A DNA stretch of 64,000 nucleotides from Myxococcus xanthus (GTDB taxonomy: Bacteria > Myxococcota > Myxococcia > Myxococcales > Myxococcaceae). Shown piece by piece: positions 44,273 through 53,988 of this stretch (the stretch's first letter is position 1; each line of letters opens with the position of its first letter). The notes under the pieces were generated by a model, which did no database searches, was not told the DNA's origin, and saw only the letters and a program-made list of their open reading frames with translations. Location: positions 372,001 to 436,000 of the forward strand of contig NZ_FNOH01000007.1 of assembly GCF_900106535.1 (NCBI RefSeq). The letters run 5' to 3'. Made by a program: the position numbers and the translations under genes.

Positions 44273-47131
44273 CTACGGCTGGTTCCGCGTGACGAAGGGG
44301 AACGTCTGGATGGCGAAGTTCCCCGCCGGGTCATCCATCCACACCTCCACGGTGTGCTCGCCGTCCACCAGCTCGCGCGTGTCCAGCTCCGCCGACCAGG
44401 TGCCGTCCGGCTGGAGCGTGGCGGCCCGGATGCCGGAGCCATCCCGCGTGAAGGCCACCCACCGCACGCCGCTCACCGCGTCCGTCACCCGCGCGGTGAT
44501 GTGAATCACGCCGCTGTACGTCTGCCCCGGCACCGGCAGCAGCAGTGAGGCCACCGGCGCGGCGTCGTCGTAGCGCACCGTGCGCGACAGCGTGGCGCGC
44601 ATGCCCGTCTCGCTCGTCACGTCGATGGTGAACGCGTTGTCCCCGGGCACCAGGTCCAGCGTCGCCTGCACGCCGCCGCCACCCCGGGGCAGCGTGTACG
44701 TCCGCCCCGTGGACAGCGTCACCGTGGTGGCGGACGCGGAGTACACGCCGATGTCGTAGGGCATCGCGTTCCCCGGCTGCGGCCCGACGAGCCACCCATC
44801 CGGCAGGCCCGTGGACACCCACGGTGCCTCCGCGTCCACCCACACCGTCAGCATCTGCTCCGTGACGTGGCCTACCGAATCCGTGGCTCGGACCAGGATG
44901 AGGTTCTCCCCCGGCCACAGGTCCACCCGGTGCGTCACGTCCCCGCCGCCCGCGGGCACGTCCGTCACCTGCACCCAGTTGGTCTCCACGCGCACCGGCG
45001 ACCAGTCACGCACCACCATCCGCACATCCACGCTGTAGGAACGCAGGGCCGCGCCGTTGGCCGGTGAGAGGAAGGTGAGCTCCGGCGCGGTGTTGTCCAC
45101 CATGACCACGGCTTCCTCGCTGGCGATGCCGCCGAACGAGTCGGTGGCCACCAGCCGGATGACGTTGGGCCCGTCCATCAGCGGCAGCACCGTGTCCACG
45201 TAGCCGCCGCTGGGGTCGGGGGCCACCGGGTGGCTGACGCCCTGGATGACGAAGGTGGCTGAGTCGATTTCCGCGCCCGCCGCCAGCGGAGTGACGAAGC
45301 CGCACACCTCCAGCGTCAGCGCGTCCGTGAAGCCCGGCAGTCCGCACAGCGTCACCGACGGCGCGGGGAAGGGGGACGGGTGCACCTCCACCGCGAACGA
45401 CGCGGAGCTGCCCAGCCGGTTCTCCCGCGCGGGCGCCAGCGTCACGCCTGAATACACCGCGCGCAGGTCCCGGACGCCCACCTCGCTCCAGGTGGAGGCG
45501 CGCGGACGCCACACGAAGGAGTAGACGCCGTCCCCGTCCGCGTCGTTGTCCGCGCCCACCGTGACACCCGCCACGGAGAACGTCACCACGCCCATGCCGG
45601 GGCCTCGTGCCTCCCAGCCGCGGTCATCCACCACGCGCGCGGACAGGGTGTTGTTCAGCGCCACCGTGAGCTGTCCGTCCACGGGCGAAAGCAGCGTGGT
45701 GGTGGTGGGCACGCCGTCGGTGGGCGGCGGCGGGTTGGTGTAGGTGGTGACGCGCACCGAGCCCTTCACTCCCTCCGCTTCCTGGGAGGCCGCCACCACC
45801 ATGACGTCCGAGGTGAGCGACGGCTCCAGCCCCTCCGGCGCGGTGATGGTGAGCGTGAGGGTGGCCTCGGTGTCCGGTGCCAGCTCCAGCGTGGTGCGGC
45901 TCAGCGTCGCCGTCCAACCGGTGAGCCCGCCCTGGGTGCTCAGCCGGTAGCTGTCCGTCCGGTAGCCGTGGTTGCGCACCGTGACGGGGTAGGTGACGGA
46001 CTGGATGCGTGGCAAATCATGCTCGAAGGGCCGGCGCGACCCGCCGCTCACAGTGACGCCCACGCTGTAGTCGCCGAAGCACGCCAGCCCCAGCGAGGCG
46101 AAGGTGGTGGGGATGTCCGGATAGCGCGTGTCCGCGCCCCAGCTCCCGTTCACCGCCTGCCGCGCCTTGAGCCACTCCAGCGCTTCTGACATGCGCCCGT
46201 CCGCGCCGGGCTTCCGGCCCGCGAGGCACAGCGCGTACAGGGAGATGCCGGTGGCGAACTCGTCCGGCACGTCGCCTTCCAGCGAGCCCCAGCCCGGTGC
46301 GCCTCCGCCCGCGCGCGTGGACAGAAGCCGCGTGGCCATGGTGTCCAGGGCCTGGGTGTTCACCGCGTTGGCGCCGGGGCCGGCGGCCTTGAGTCCCACC
46401 ATGGCCCACGCCACCTGGTGCGTGTAGCGCTGGCCGTCGGTGGCCGGGCCGTCCGTCCAGTCATTCATGTGCGCGCGCACGTAGTCGGCCGCTCGGTCCA
46501 GCGCGGCCTGGTACTGCGAGGCCTTGGCCGGGTCCACGCGCTGCCGGGCCTGGGCAATGGCCGTCATCATCCGCGCGGTGACGCCGACGTGGCCGTAGCC
46601 CACCGGGTAGAAGGGGAAGTCCTCGCGCCAGCGGCCGGTGGCCTCCTGCCGCGTCAGCGCCCAGTCCGCGGCGAGCACCAACGCGTCCGAGTACCGCGTG
46701 CCCAGGTGTGCGTCGTAGCCCGCGAGCCCGAAGGCGGAGTAGCTCGTCTTCGCGTTGGGATAGAAGATGCCCTCGTGGAACCACGAGCCGTCCGCGCGTT
46801 GTTCGGAGACGAGCCGCCCGGCGATGAACTCCAGGTTCTCCCGGTTGGTGCGCCCGTTGTACGTGAGCGCGTCCAGGTCGTAGCCGGTGGTGCGCGCGTT
46901 CGCGAGGCCGAACATCGCCGCGCCGTGGCGGTGACACGACGTGCAGCCGAAACGCACCGACCAGTTCGCCGCGTCCGCGCTGAGGTAGTTGATGGCGCGC
47001 TGCGCGGACTCGGCGTTGGTGGCCGCGCGTGCGGGCCCGGCGAGCAGCAGGCCCGTCAGCGCGACGAGGAAGAACGTGACGCGCGCGAGCGCGGCGCGCG
47101 GCAAGGCAGGAGAAGCGGCGTGTGAGGGCAT
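44273..47131 (-). CDS. Secreted CxxCH / alpha-alpha toroid / Ig-repeat protein (paralogue 1)
   Basis: The 952-residue protein has a signal peptide (VTFFLVALTGLLLAGPARA). A single CxxCH haem-c motif follows at Cys63-Cys66-His67 (FGCTSCHRHGAAMFG). Residues 45-400 are helical repeats of the terpenoid cyclase/prenyltransferase toroid type, with phrases such as QRADGSWFHEGIF, TGRWREDFPF and VNGSWGADTRYPDIPTTFASLGL. From about 410 to the end there are five or more Ig/Big-like beta domains (TVRNHGYRTDSYRLSTQGGL, TAPELTFLSPANGAAL and others). No catalytic DxDD of squalene-hopene cyclases was seen. The architecture repeats in the gene at 49897, with only the ClC and a small gene between. Function unknown. 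Confidence 0.85.
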   Translation of the reverse strand: MPSHAASPALPRAALARVTFFLVALTGLLLAGPARAATNAESAQRAINYLSADAANWSVRFGCTSCHRHGAAMFGLANARTTGYDLDALTYNGRTNRENLEFIAGRLVSEQRADGSWFHEGIFYPNAKTSYSAFGLAGYDAHLGTRYSDALVLAADWALTRQEATGRWREDFPFYPVGYGHVGVTARMMTAIAQARQRVDPAKASQYQAALDRAADYVRAHMNDWTDGPATDGQRYTHQVAWAMVGLKAAGPGANAVNTQALDTMATRLLSTRAGGGAPGWGSLEGDVPDEFATGISLYALCLAGRKPGADGRMSEALEWLKARQAVNGSWGADTRYPDIPTTFASLGLACFGDYSVGVTVSGGSRRPFEHDLPRIQSVTYPVTVRNHGYRTDSYRLSTQGGLTGWTATLSRTTLELAPDTEATLTLTITAPEGLEPSLTSDVMVVAASQEAEGVKGSVRVTTYTNPPPPTDGVPTTTTLLSPVDGQLTVALNNTLSARVVDDRGWEARGPGMGVVTFSVAGVTVGADNDADGDGVYSFVWRPRASTWSEVGVRDLRAVYSGVTLAPARENRLGSSASFAVEVHPSPFPAPSVTLCGLPGFTDALTLEVCGFVTPLAAGAEIDSATFVIQGVSHPVAPDPSGGYVDTVLPLMDGPNVIRLVATDSFGGIASEEAVVMVDNTAPELTFLSPANGAALRSYSVDVRMVVRDWSPVRVETNWVQVTDVPAGGGDVTHRVDLWPGENLILVRATDSVGHVTEQMLTVWVDAEAPWVSTGLPDGWLVGPQPGNAMPYDIGVYSASATTVTLSTGRTYTLPRGGGGVQATLDLVPGDNAFTIDVTSETGMRATLSRTVRYDDAAPVASLLLPVPGQTYSGVIHITARVTDAVSGVRWVAFTRDGSGIRAATLQPDGTWSAELDTRELVDGEHTVEVWMDDPAGNFAIQTFPFVTRNQP

Positions 47132-47423
47132 GGGGGGCTCGCTCGAAGGATACCGCTCTGGGTATTCATGCAAGCAAAGCGCCCGAGGAAGTGAGCGCAT
47201 GCCTGTCGTGGAGGCATGACAGCCATCATCTTCACGTGAGGGTCGCGCCCCACCCCGAGGCCACTTCGCCCCGAGGCAATCGAGACACATGCGCAATCCA
47301 TGTTCATCGCGCTGACGCGCCGCGTGTGCGGCTCCCGCGCGATTGACATGACACGCCAGACATTCGCTGGATGCCGTGCTGGCGGTGAATCACACGCATT
47401 CACGCGACAGGCATTGCCTGGCG
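47132..47423. other. Intergenic region, nothing recognised
   Basis: The 292 bases upstream of the first CxxCH gene should contain its promoter, but no convincing -35/-10 pair or repeat was found. Confidence 0.4.
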
Positions 47424-47717
47424 TCATCGCGGTGCTTCGTCGGGGCGGCGCGCGTCGCCTGGGGGCGGTGCTTCGTTTCCAGGGACGGGCGTTTCCGGCG
47501 GCAGTTGTGGCAAGGGCCAGCCTTCGAACAGGGGCCACGCGCGGTACATGGCCCGGCGCTCTTCGGGGGTGAGGGGGCGGGCGGGGGCTGGGGTGACATC
47601 AGGGACTTCGGGCGGTGGGCGGCGGAGCAGGACGACGCTCAGCACCAGGCACAGCATGCCTATGAGCACGATGCTCCATGCGCGCGCCGGTCCGTGCAGC
47701 ATCCGTCTGTCTTCCAC
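47424..47717 (-). CDS. Small membrane-anchored proline-rich protein
   Basis: The 97-residue protein has one membrane segment, WSIVLIGMLCLVLSVVLL, then a Pro-rich external or cytoplasmic tail (RPPPEVPDVTPAPARPLTPEE, ending EAPPPGDARRPDEAPR). GTG 47717 has a GAGGAA site. It starts 11 bases behind the ClC gene and is in the same direction, so it is probably co-transcribed. Unknown function. Confidence 0.7.
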   Translation of the reverse strand: MEDRRMLHGPARAWSIVLIGMLCLVLSVVLLRRPPPEVPDVTPAPARPLTPEERRAMYRAWPLFEGWPLPQLPPETPVPGNEAPPPGDARRPDEAPR

Positions 47718-47727
47718 ACCGCGTTCC

Positions 47728-49458
47728 TCAGAAGGTCCCCTGCTTCAACACGTCCTGCTTGGAGATTGTGCCCAGCAGGCGCCGCTCTCCGTCCACGACG
47801 GGGAGCCGCTCCAGGGAGGTCTCCGTGAAGCGGACGGCGACCTCGCTCAGGGACAGTCCCGGGGTAATCGGGCGCACGCGCATGTCCATCACGTCCGCGG
47901 CGATGGTGGCGTGCAGCTGTGAGTGGTCCGGCAGATGCCCCTTCAACTGGTCGAGCACCAGCGCGCCCCGGTACCGGCCCGCCTCATCAGTGACGTAGAG
48001 GTCCTGGCCCAGGGGCTGCTCCAGTAGGAACGCGAGCACCTGCTGGAGCGGCGCTGACGGAGGTACGCGCTGGTGCACGGGCTTGAGCAGCGCGCGGGCG
48101 CCTTCCTGGCGCAGCCAGTGCGGCACGGTGGCGGGGACGCGCACGTTGCGGCGGTTGAGCACGGAGGTGTACAGCGACTCCGGCTCCAGGCGCTGGCTGA
48201 CGACCGCGGACACCACCGCGCTGAGCATCAGCGGCAGCACCAGCGGGTAGTCGCCGGTGAGCTCGAAGATGAGGAGCACCGCGGACACCGACGCGTGCGT
48301 GGTGCCCGCCAGCACCGCGCCCATGCCCAGCAGCGCGTAGGCGCCGCTGGGCGCGCCGCCGGGCAGCACCCATTCGGCGAGCATGCCAAAGGCGCCGCCC
48401 AGCAGTCCGCCGTAGAAGAGGGATGGGGTGAAGAGTCCGCCGGGCACGCCGGCGCCGGCGCAGGTGGCGGTGAGGGCCAGCTTCGCCAGCGGAAGCAGCA
48501 GCAGGTGGGCCAGGGAGAGCTTGCCGAGCAGCGCCCCGTTCACCGCGTCATAGCCGTTGCCCAGAAGCTGCGGCAGCCACACTGCCGTCACGCCCACCAC
48601 CGTCATGGACATCAGGGGTAGGAAGGGCGCCAGCCACGCGGCGGCCCTGTCCAACAGGTCCGACATGACGTTGATGCCGCGCACGTAGAAGGCGGACGCG
48701 ACGCCCAGCACCACGCCCAGCAGCATGGCCAGCACTAGCTCGCGCGGGTGCAGCAGCGTGTAGTGGGGAATCACGAAACTGGGGTGGTCCGCGATGAGGC
48801 CGCGTGACACGAGCGTCGCCACCACGCACGAGACGACGATGGGGCCGAACAGCTCCAGCGCGAAGCTGCCCAGCAGCACCTCCAGGCCGAAGAGGGCCGC
48901 GCCAATGGGGACGTTGTACGCGGAGGCCATGCCCGCGGACGCGCCGCAGGCCACCAGCAGGCGGGCCTGGCCGGGGCCCAGCCGCAGCCAGCGGGCCAGC
49001 GACGAGCCACTGGCCGCGCCGGTGGACAGCAGCGCGCCCTCGCGGCCCAGCGGCGCGCCCATCGCCACGGCGAGGATGGAGACCAGCCCCCGCAGCAGCG
49101 CGCGCGGCAGCGACAGGCGGCCGGACTTCACCCAGATGGATTCGATGATGCCCGCGGTGCCGTGGCCCCGCATGGGCCGGCCGACGATGAGCGTCAGCAG
49201 CGTCACCAGCGCGCCGCCGAGAATCGGGATGAGCACCCGGCGCCACGTGGGGGCCGCCGCGACGCCGGCCAGGAAGTCCTCGCCCGCGCTGCGCCAGAAG
49301 AGCTGCTGGGTGAAGCGCAGCACCTTGAGTAGCGCCACCGCGCCCAACCCCGCGATGAGCCCCACCGCGACGACGAGCAGCCAGAAGCGCTGCTCCGGGC
49401 CGGTGAGGCGCCCCATCAGCGCCCGGACGGATCCGCCCCGCCCGTGGGCGCCGTCCAT
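47728..49458 (-). CDS. ClC family chloride channel or antiporter with CBS domains
   Basis: The 576-residue protein has a ClC membrane core followed by two CBS domains (from about residue 430: RVPPSAPLQQVLAFLLEQPL, then VMDMRVRPITPGLSLSEVAV). The GxFxP motif is GGLFTPS. The GxGxP filter loop is altered to GHGTAG, and GREGP to GREGA, keeping the gating glutamate. A glutamate in FGLEVLLGSFALELF sits near the proton glutamate site of antiporters. The altered filter may change ion choice. Starts at ATG 49458 or 49416. Confidence 0.88.
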   Translation of the reverse strand: MDGAHGRGGSVRALMGRLTGPEQRFWLLVVAVGLIAGLGAVALLKVLRFTQQLFWRSAGEDFLAGVAAAPTWRRVLIPILGGALVTLLTLIVGRPMRGHGTAGIIESIWVKSGRLSLPRALLRGLVSILAVAMGAPLGREGALLSTGAASGSSLARWLRLGPGQARLLVACGASAGMASAYNVPIGAALFGLEVLLGSFALELFGPIVVSCVVATLVSRGLIADHPSFVIPHYTLLHPRELVLAMLLGVVLGVASAFYVRGINVMSDLLDRAAAWLAPFLPLMSMTVVGVTAVWLPQLLGNGYDAVNGALLGKLSLAHLLLLPLAKLALTATCAGAGVPGGLFTPSLFYGGLLGGAFGMLAEWVLPGGAPSGAYALLGMGAVLAGTTHASVSAVLLIFELTGDYPLVLPLMLSAVVSAVVSQRLEPESLYTSVLNRRNVRVPATVPHWLRQEGARALLKPVHQRVPPSAPLQQVLAFLLEQPLGQDLYVTDEAGRYRGALVLDQLKGHLPDHSQLHATIAADVMDMRVRPITPGLSLSEVAVRFTETSLERLPVVDGERRLLGTISKQDVLKQGTF

Positions 49459-49896
49459 GCCGGGAGGGCCGTTGGCTGCGTGTCGGGCACCCACGCGGAT
49501 CCAAGTTAGGCGCTGCTTTCGGGCGGGAAGGGCCGGGGGCCCCGGGCTGGCCGTCACCCGGCCGTGGGACGGGGCCCCGCGCCGCCTCGCGCCGACCTGG
49601 GAACGGCTTGCGTCCGGGGCCGTATGCCTGATGGGGAGGGGCGGGCAGGCGGCTCCTGATTGGCGCGGCGCTTGCCCTCCTGAAACTGAAACAGGTGGCA
49701 GGTGTCCGCTCGAGGGCTGCCGCCGGGGGCGGGGCGTCCGTGCACCGGGCCGTTGGTGCGCCGCCTACCGCGAGGAGCGCCAGGCGGCGTGCATCGTAGG
49801 GCTGGCGGGCCGCCGCGGCCTCGCACGTGTTGGCCGCGGCGCTCCACGTCGCCGGAGCCCACCCAGGATGTCAGGGTGGGCCCTGCGCTCACCGCG
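49459..49896. other. Intergenic region between the second CxxCH gene and the ClC gene
   Basis: The 438 bases have no biased reading frame except a weak continuation of the ClC frame upstream. No promoter or terminator was recognised. Confidence 0.4.
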
Positions 49897-52746
49897 TCAG
49901 TTGCTGACGACGATGTTGAAGCTCTGCACGGCGAAGTTGCCCACGCCGTCGTTCATCCACAGGTCGATGGTGTGCGCGCCGTTCACCATCTCCCGCGTGT
50001 CGAACTGCGCCGTCCACGTCCCATCCGACTGCTGGGTGCCCACGCGGATGCCGGACATGTCGCGGCTGAAGCCCACGTTCGTCACCGGGCCGAAGTTGTC
50101 GGTGACGCGTGCGCGCACGGTGATGGTGCCGCTGACGGTGCTGCCCGCGGTGGGGCTGAGCAGCGTGGCCGTGGGGGCCTGCACGTCGTAGTTCACCCGG
50201 CGCACGAGGTTGGCCGTCATGCCCGTCTCGCTGATGACGGAGATGCCCAGCGTGTTGACGCCCGGGGCCAGCGTCACCGACGTCTGAATCTGGCCGCCGC
50301 CGCGAGGCAGGTGGAAGGGCTCCCCTCCGTTGACGCGCACCGTGGTGGCGGAGACCGTCTGCACGTTGATGGCGTACTGGAAGGTGCCGTTGGGCAGCGG
50401 GCCGTAGATTTGGCCGTCCGCGAAGTTGGTGCTCACCACGGGCGTGCCCGCGTCCACCCACAGGTACAGCAGCTTCTCGGTGACGTTGCCGGCGCTGTCG
50501 GTGGCGCGCACCAGGATGACCTGGTTGCCGTAGCTGACGTTCACCGGGTGCTCCACGGTGCCGTTGCCGAACTCCAGGAGCGAGCTGTTCACCCACTGCG
50601 TCTCCACGCGCACGGGCGTCTGGTCCTGCACGGACGAGCGCACCGTCACCACCGGCGTGTTCACCGCGGCGTTCTCCGCGGGCGACAGGATGGTGAGGAT
50701 GGGGGCCACCCGGTCCACCGTGAGGTTGACCTGCTTGGTGGTGACGCCGCCGAAGCTGTCTCGCGCGGTCATCTGGATGATGTTGGGGCCTTCTTCCAGG
50801 GTGATGGAGGTGTGGATGAGGCCGCCGTTGCCCGGCGTGAGGACGATGGGCGCGCCGCCGTTGATGATGAACGCGGCGTAGGTGATGACGGCGCCCGGCG
50901 CGCGCGGCGTGGCGTAGCCCCAGATGTCCAGCGCCGTCTCCCGCGTGAAGGCCGGCGGGTTGCCGATGGTGACCATGGGCGTCAGGTGGGGGAACGGGTC
51001 GATGATGAGGGTGCTCGACGCCGTGCTGCCCAGCAGGTTGGCCAGCGGGGCCTGCCGCTCCACGCCGGAGTACACCGCGCGGTAGTCCTGCGCTCCGGTG
51101 ATGGTCCAACTGTCCACCGCGGGCACCCAGTTGAAGGCGTAGATGCCGTCGCCATCCGCGTCCACGTCCGCGCCCACGGGCACGCCCGCGACGTAGAAGG
51201 TGACGACGCCATGGGCCGGGCCCGGGACGATGGCGCCCCCGTTCGTCACGCGCGCCGACAGCAGGGTGCCGTTGCCAACGGTGACGCGGGCGTTGGCCGC
51301 GGGCGTCACGATGGTGGTGACGGTGGGCAGGCCCGTCACGGGCGGCAGGGGCGGGGTGTATGCCGCCACGCGCGCGGAGCCAGTGACGCCGGGCGCGCCG
51401 CCGGACGAAGCGATGAGCGTCACCGCGGAGGTGAGCGCGGGCAGCAGCCGGGGCGGCGCATTGACGGTGACGGTGACGGTGCCTTCGCCACCCGCGGGCA
51501 GGAAGAGGGTGACGGGGCTCACGGACGCGGTCCACCCGGGCAGGCCGCCCTGGGTGCTCAGCGTGTACGTGTCCGCCTGATAGCCGTGGTTCTTCACGGT
51601 GAAGGTGAACATGGCCTGCTGCGGCGACGGGTTGTCGATGCTCAGTTCCTGCCGCTCCGCGCCGACGACGGAGACGCGCACGCTGAAGTCACCGAAGCAC
51701 GACAGGCCCAGGGCCGCGAAGGTGGTGGGGATGTCGAAGGTGGCCGAGCCGGTGCGCCAGCTGCCGTCCGGCGACTGCCGCGTCTTCATCCACTCAATCG
51801 CGTTGCGCAGGCGCGGGTCGGTGGCGGGCTCACGGCCCGCGAGGCACAGCGCGTAGATGGCGCTGCCGGTGGCGAAGTCGTTGGACTCCTCGTTGGGCAG
51901 GTTGCCCCAGCCCGCGTTGCCGGGGGACGTGCGGGTGATGAGCCGCTCGGCCAGGGTGTTGATGGCGCCGGTGTTGACGTCGTTGAGGCCGGGGCCCGCG
52001 GCCTTGAGGCCCAGCACCGTCCAGGCCACCTGGAAGGTGTAGGGCATGCCGTTGCCGGGCGCGCTGGTGTCGTTGTTGTTGAGGTTGGCGCGCAGGTACG
52101 CGGCGGCGCGGTCCAGCGCGGCCTGGTACGTGGCGGCGCGCGCGGGGTCCACGCGCTGCTTCGCCTGGGCCATGCCCGTCATGATGCGCGCGGTGGTGGA
52201 CACGCTGCCGTGGTCCACGGGGAAGTGCGCGTGGTCGCTCGGCCACCGGCCGCTGGGCTCCTGCGTGGTCAGCGCCCAGTTGGCCGCGTTCACCAGCGCG
52301 TTGCTGTACTGGGTGGAGACGTTCTCGTCGTAGCCCGCCAGGCCGAAGACGGAGAAGGACGTCTTCTCGTAGCGGAACGCGGTGCCCTCGTGAATCCACG
52401 AGCCGTTGGCGAGCTGGTCATTGCGGATGCGCTGGGCCAGCAGCTCCAGGTTGGCCAGGTTGGTGCGCCCGTTACCGACGACCGCGTTCATGTCGTAGCC
52501 GTTGGCGCGCGCGCTCGACAGGCCGTACACCACCGCGCCCTGACGGTGGCAGGCCACGCAGTTGTTCTCCTGCGTCCAGTGCACCACGTCCGCGCTGAGG
52601 AAGTTGATGGCCCGCTGCGTGGACTGGGTGTTCGTCTGCGTCTGCGCGGCTGAGGGAAGGGCGACGACGAGCGGGACGAGCGCCACCAGCCGCAGCAAGA
52701 GCGCGGGGAGGTGGCGCCAGGAGGGACGCCGGGGGACGTGAGCCAT
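49897..52746 (-). CDS. Secreted CxxCH / alpha-alpha toroid / Ig-repeat protein (paralogue 2)
   Basis: The 949-residue protein parallels the gene at 44273 throughout. It has a signal peptide (LRLVALVPLVVALPSAAQ). CxxCH is again at Cys63-Cys66-His67 (NCVACHRQGAVVYG). Toroid repeats follow, with QLANGSWIHEGTAF, EPSGRWPSDHAHFP and DGSWRTGSATFDIPTTFAAL. Ig-like domains run from about residue 400 to the end (TVKNHGYQADTYTLSTQGGL, APILTILSPAENAAV). The motif positions are identical, so the two genes probably arose by duplication. A good GGAG site precedes MAHVPRRPSW. A haem-carrying envelope protein is inferred. Confidence 0.87.
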   Translation of the reverse strand: MAHVPRRPSWRHLPALLLRLVALVPLVVALPSAAQTQTNTQSTQRAINFLSADVVHWTQENNCVACHRQGAVVYGLSSARANGYDMNAVVGNGRTNLANLELLAQRIRNDQLANGSWIHEGTAFRYEKTSFSVFGLAGYDENVSTQYSNALVNAANWALTTQEPSGRWPSDHAHFPVDHGSVSTTARIMTGMAQAKQRVDPARAATYQAALDRAAAYLRANLNNNDTSAPGNGMPYTFQVAWTVLGLKAAGPGLNDVNTGAINTLAERLITRTSPGNAGWGNLPNEESNDFATGSAIYALCLAGREPATDPRLRNAIEWMKTRQSPDGSWRTGSATFDIPTTFAALGLSCFGDFSVRVSVVGAERQELSIDNPSPQQAMFTFTVKNHGYQADTYTLSTQGGLPGWTASVSPVTLFLPAGGEGTVTVTVNAPPRLLPALTSAVTLIASSGGAPGVTGSARVAAYTPPLPPVTGLPTVTTIVTPAANARVTVGNGTLLSARVTNGGAIVPGPAHGVVTFYVAGVPVGADVDADGDGIYAFNWVPAVDSWTITGAQDYRAVYSGVERQAPLANLLGSTASSTLIIDPFPHLTPMVTIGNPPAFTRETALDIWGYATPRAPGAVITYAAFIINGGAPIVLTPGNGGLIHTSITLEEGPNIIQMTARDSFGGVTTKQVNLTVDRVAPILTILSPAENAAVNTPVVTVRSSVQDQTPVRVETQWVNSSLLEFGNGTVEHPVNVSYGNQVILVRATDSAGNVTEKLLYLWVDAGTPVVSTNFADGQIYGPLPNGTFQYAINVQTVSATTVRVNGGEPFHLPRGGGQIQTSVTLAPGVNTLGISVISETGMTANLVRRVNYDVQAPTATLLSPTAGSTVSGTITVRARVTDNFGPVTNVGFSRDMSGIRVGTQQSDGTWTAQFDTREMVNGAHTIDLWMNDGVGNFAVQSFNIVVSN

Positions 52747-52998
52747 CTGAGGTCTCCGAAGAGAGGCGGGTGCCGGGATTGGCACCTCGCGCGACCTCCG
52801 GGAGGAGCGCTCCAGACGCACGACGGCAGCGCTGGGCGAGCGCTCTCTCCGCGCTTCACCCAGAGTGGCTGTTGCGGCTTTGAGAGCATCCCCCCCGGAC
52901 TGCGCGGTTGAAGGAATACTCCTGTGTTGTTGGAACTGTCCAGTCCTGCAGGTTTCGAATGAGTCACAAGATGTACGGGGTAGGGAGGACCCACTGGG

Positions 52999-53967
52999 TC
53001 ATCCGTTTCCGATGATGTCGAAGGACTGTCCGAGCCCTCGCGCCAGAGCGGCGTCGTAGAGGGCGCGAGCGAGGGCCACGTCCTGGAGCGCGAGGCCGGT
53101 GGAGTCGAAAACGGTGATTTCGGTCGCGCGGGTGCGGCCGGGCTTCTTGCCGGAGACGACTTCACCCAGGGTCCCGGCGATTTGCTCGGGGCGGAGGAGG
53201 CCGTCATGCCGCGGCACGTTGACCTCGCCGGAGTGGAGGGCCTGCTCGGTGTCGTCGATGAAGACGCGGCCTTCGGTGAGCAGGCGCGCATCCAGCTCCT
53301 GCTTGCCGGGGGCGTCCGCGCCCATGGCGTTGATGTGGACTCCGGGCTGGAACCACTCGCGCTTCACCACGGGGATGCGAGCGGGGGTGGCGGTGCAGAC
53401 GATGTCGGCGCCGCAGGCTTCCTGGGTGCTGACGATGCGGCCGCCCTTCTCGGCCTGGAGCGCCTTGGCGGCGGCCTCGGAGGTGTCGGCGAGCAGGAGC
53501 TCCAGGTTGTCGCCGAAGAGGGCGCGGTGCGAGTCGATGAGCACGCGGGCCTGCACGCCGCAGCCGACGAGGCCCAGGGTGCGCGGCTGCTTCTTCGCGA
53601 GGAACTTGGAGGCCACGCCGCCCGCGGCGCCGGTGCGCCAGGCGGTGAGCAGGGTGCCGTCGAGGATGGCCAGCGGGGAGGCGGTGTCCGGGTCGCTGAG
53701 GATGTAGAGCGCGCGGACGGTGGGCAGGCCGTGCTTCTCCGGGTTGCGCGGATGGGCGTTGACCCACTTCACGCCAGCGGCGCCGTCGAGGAACGCGGGC
53801 ATGGCGCGGAAGTCGCCGTCGTAGGAGGGCAGGGACAGGTACACCTTGGGCGGCATCAGCGACTCGCCGAGGCCGTGGGCACGGAAGGCCCGCTCGACGG
53901 CGGTGAGGCCGAGCTCGACGGTGTACAGGCTGCGGAGGTCCTTCGCGCTGAGGATGAGGGTGGGCAT
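52999..53967 (-). CDS. Ornithine cyclodeaminase / mu-crystallin family enzyme
   Basis: The 322-residue NAD(P)-dependent enzyme has the family fold: substrate-side RAMPAFLDGAAGVKWVNAHP and TAWRTGAAGGVASKFLA, the Rossmann loop LGLVGCGVQARVLIDSH, and VHINAMGADAPGKQELD. Members deaminate ornithine to proline or act on other imino or amino acids such as alanine or lysine. The exact substrate is not visible. No neighbour points to a pathway. Confidence 0.88.
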   Translation of the reverse strand: MPTLILSAKDLRSLYTVELGLTAVERAFRAHGLGESLMPPKVYLSLPSYDGDFRAMPAFLDGAAGVKWVNAHPRNPEKHGLPTVRALYILSDPDTASPLAILDGTLLTAWRTGAAGGVASKFLAKKQPRTLGLVGCGVQARVLIDSHRALFGDNLELLLADTSEAAAKALQAEKGGRIVSTQEACGADIVCTATPARIPVVKREWFQPGVHINAMGADAPGKQELDARLLTEGRVFIDDTEQALHSGEVNVPRHDGLLRPEQIAGTLGEVVSGKKPGRTRATEITVFDSTGLALQDVALARALYDAALARGLGQSFDIIGNG

Positions 53968-53988
53968 TGCGGCGCTACATAGCGCTCC

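Noticed and set aside
49702..52653. 983-codon plus-strand frame opposite the second CxxCH gene
   Set aside because: Composition is His/Val/Arg/Gly-rich and has no domain; the minus strand carries the gene with signal peptide and motifs.
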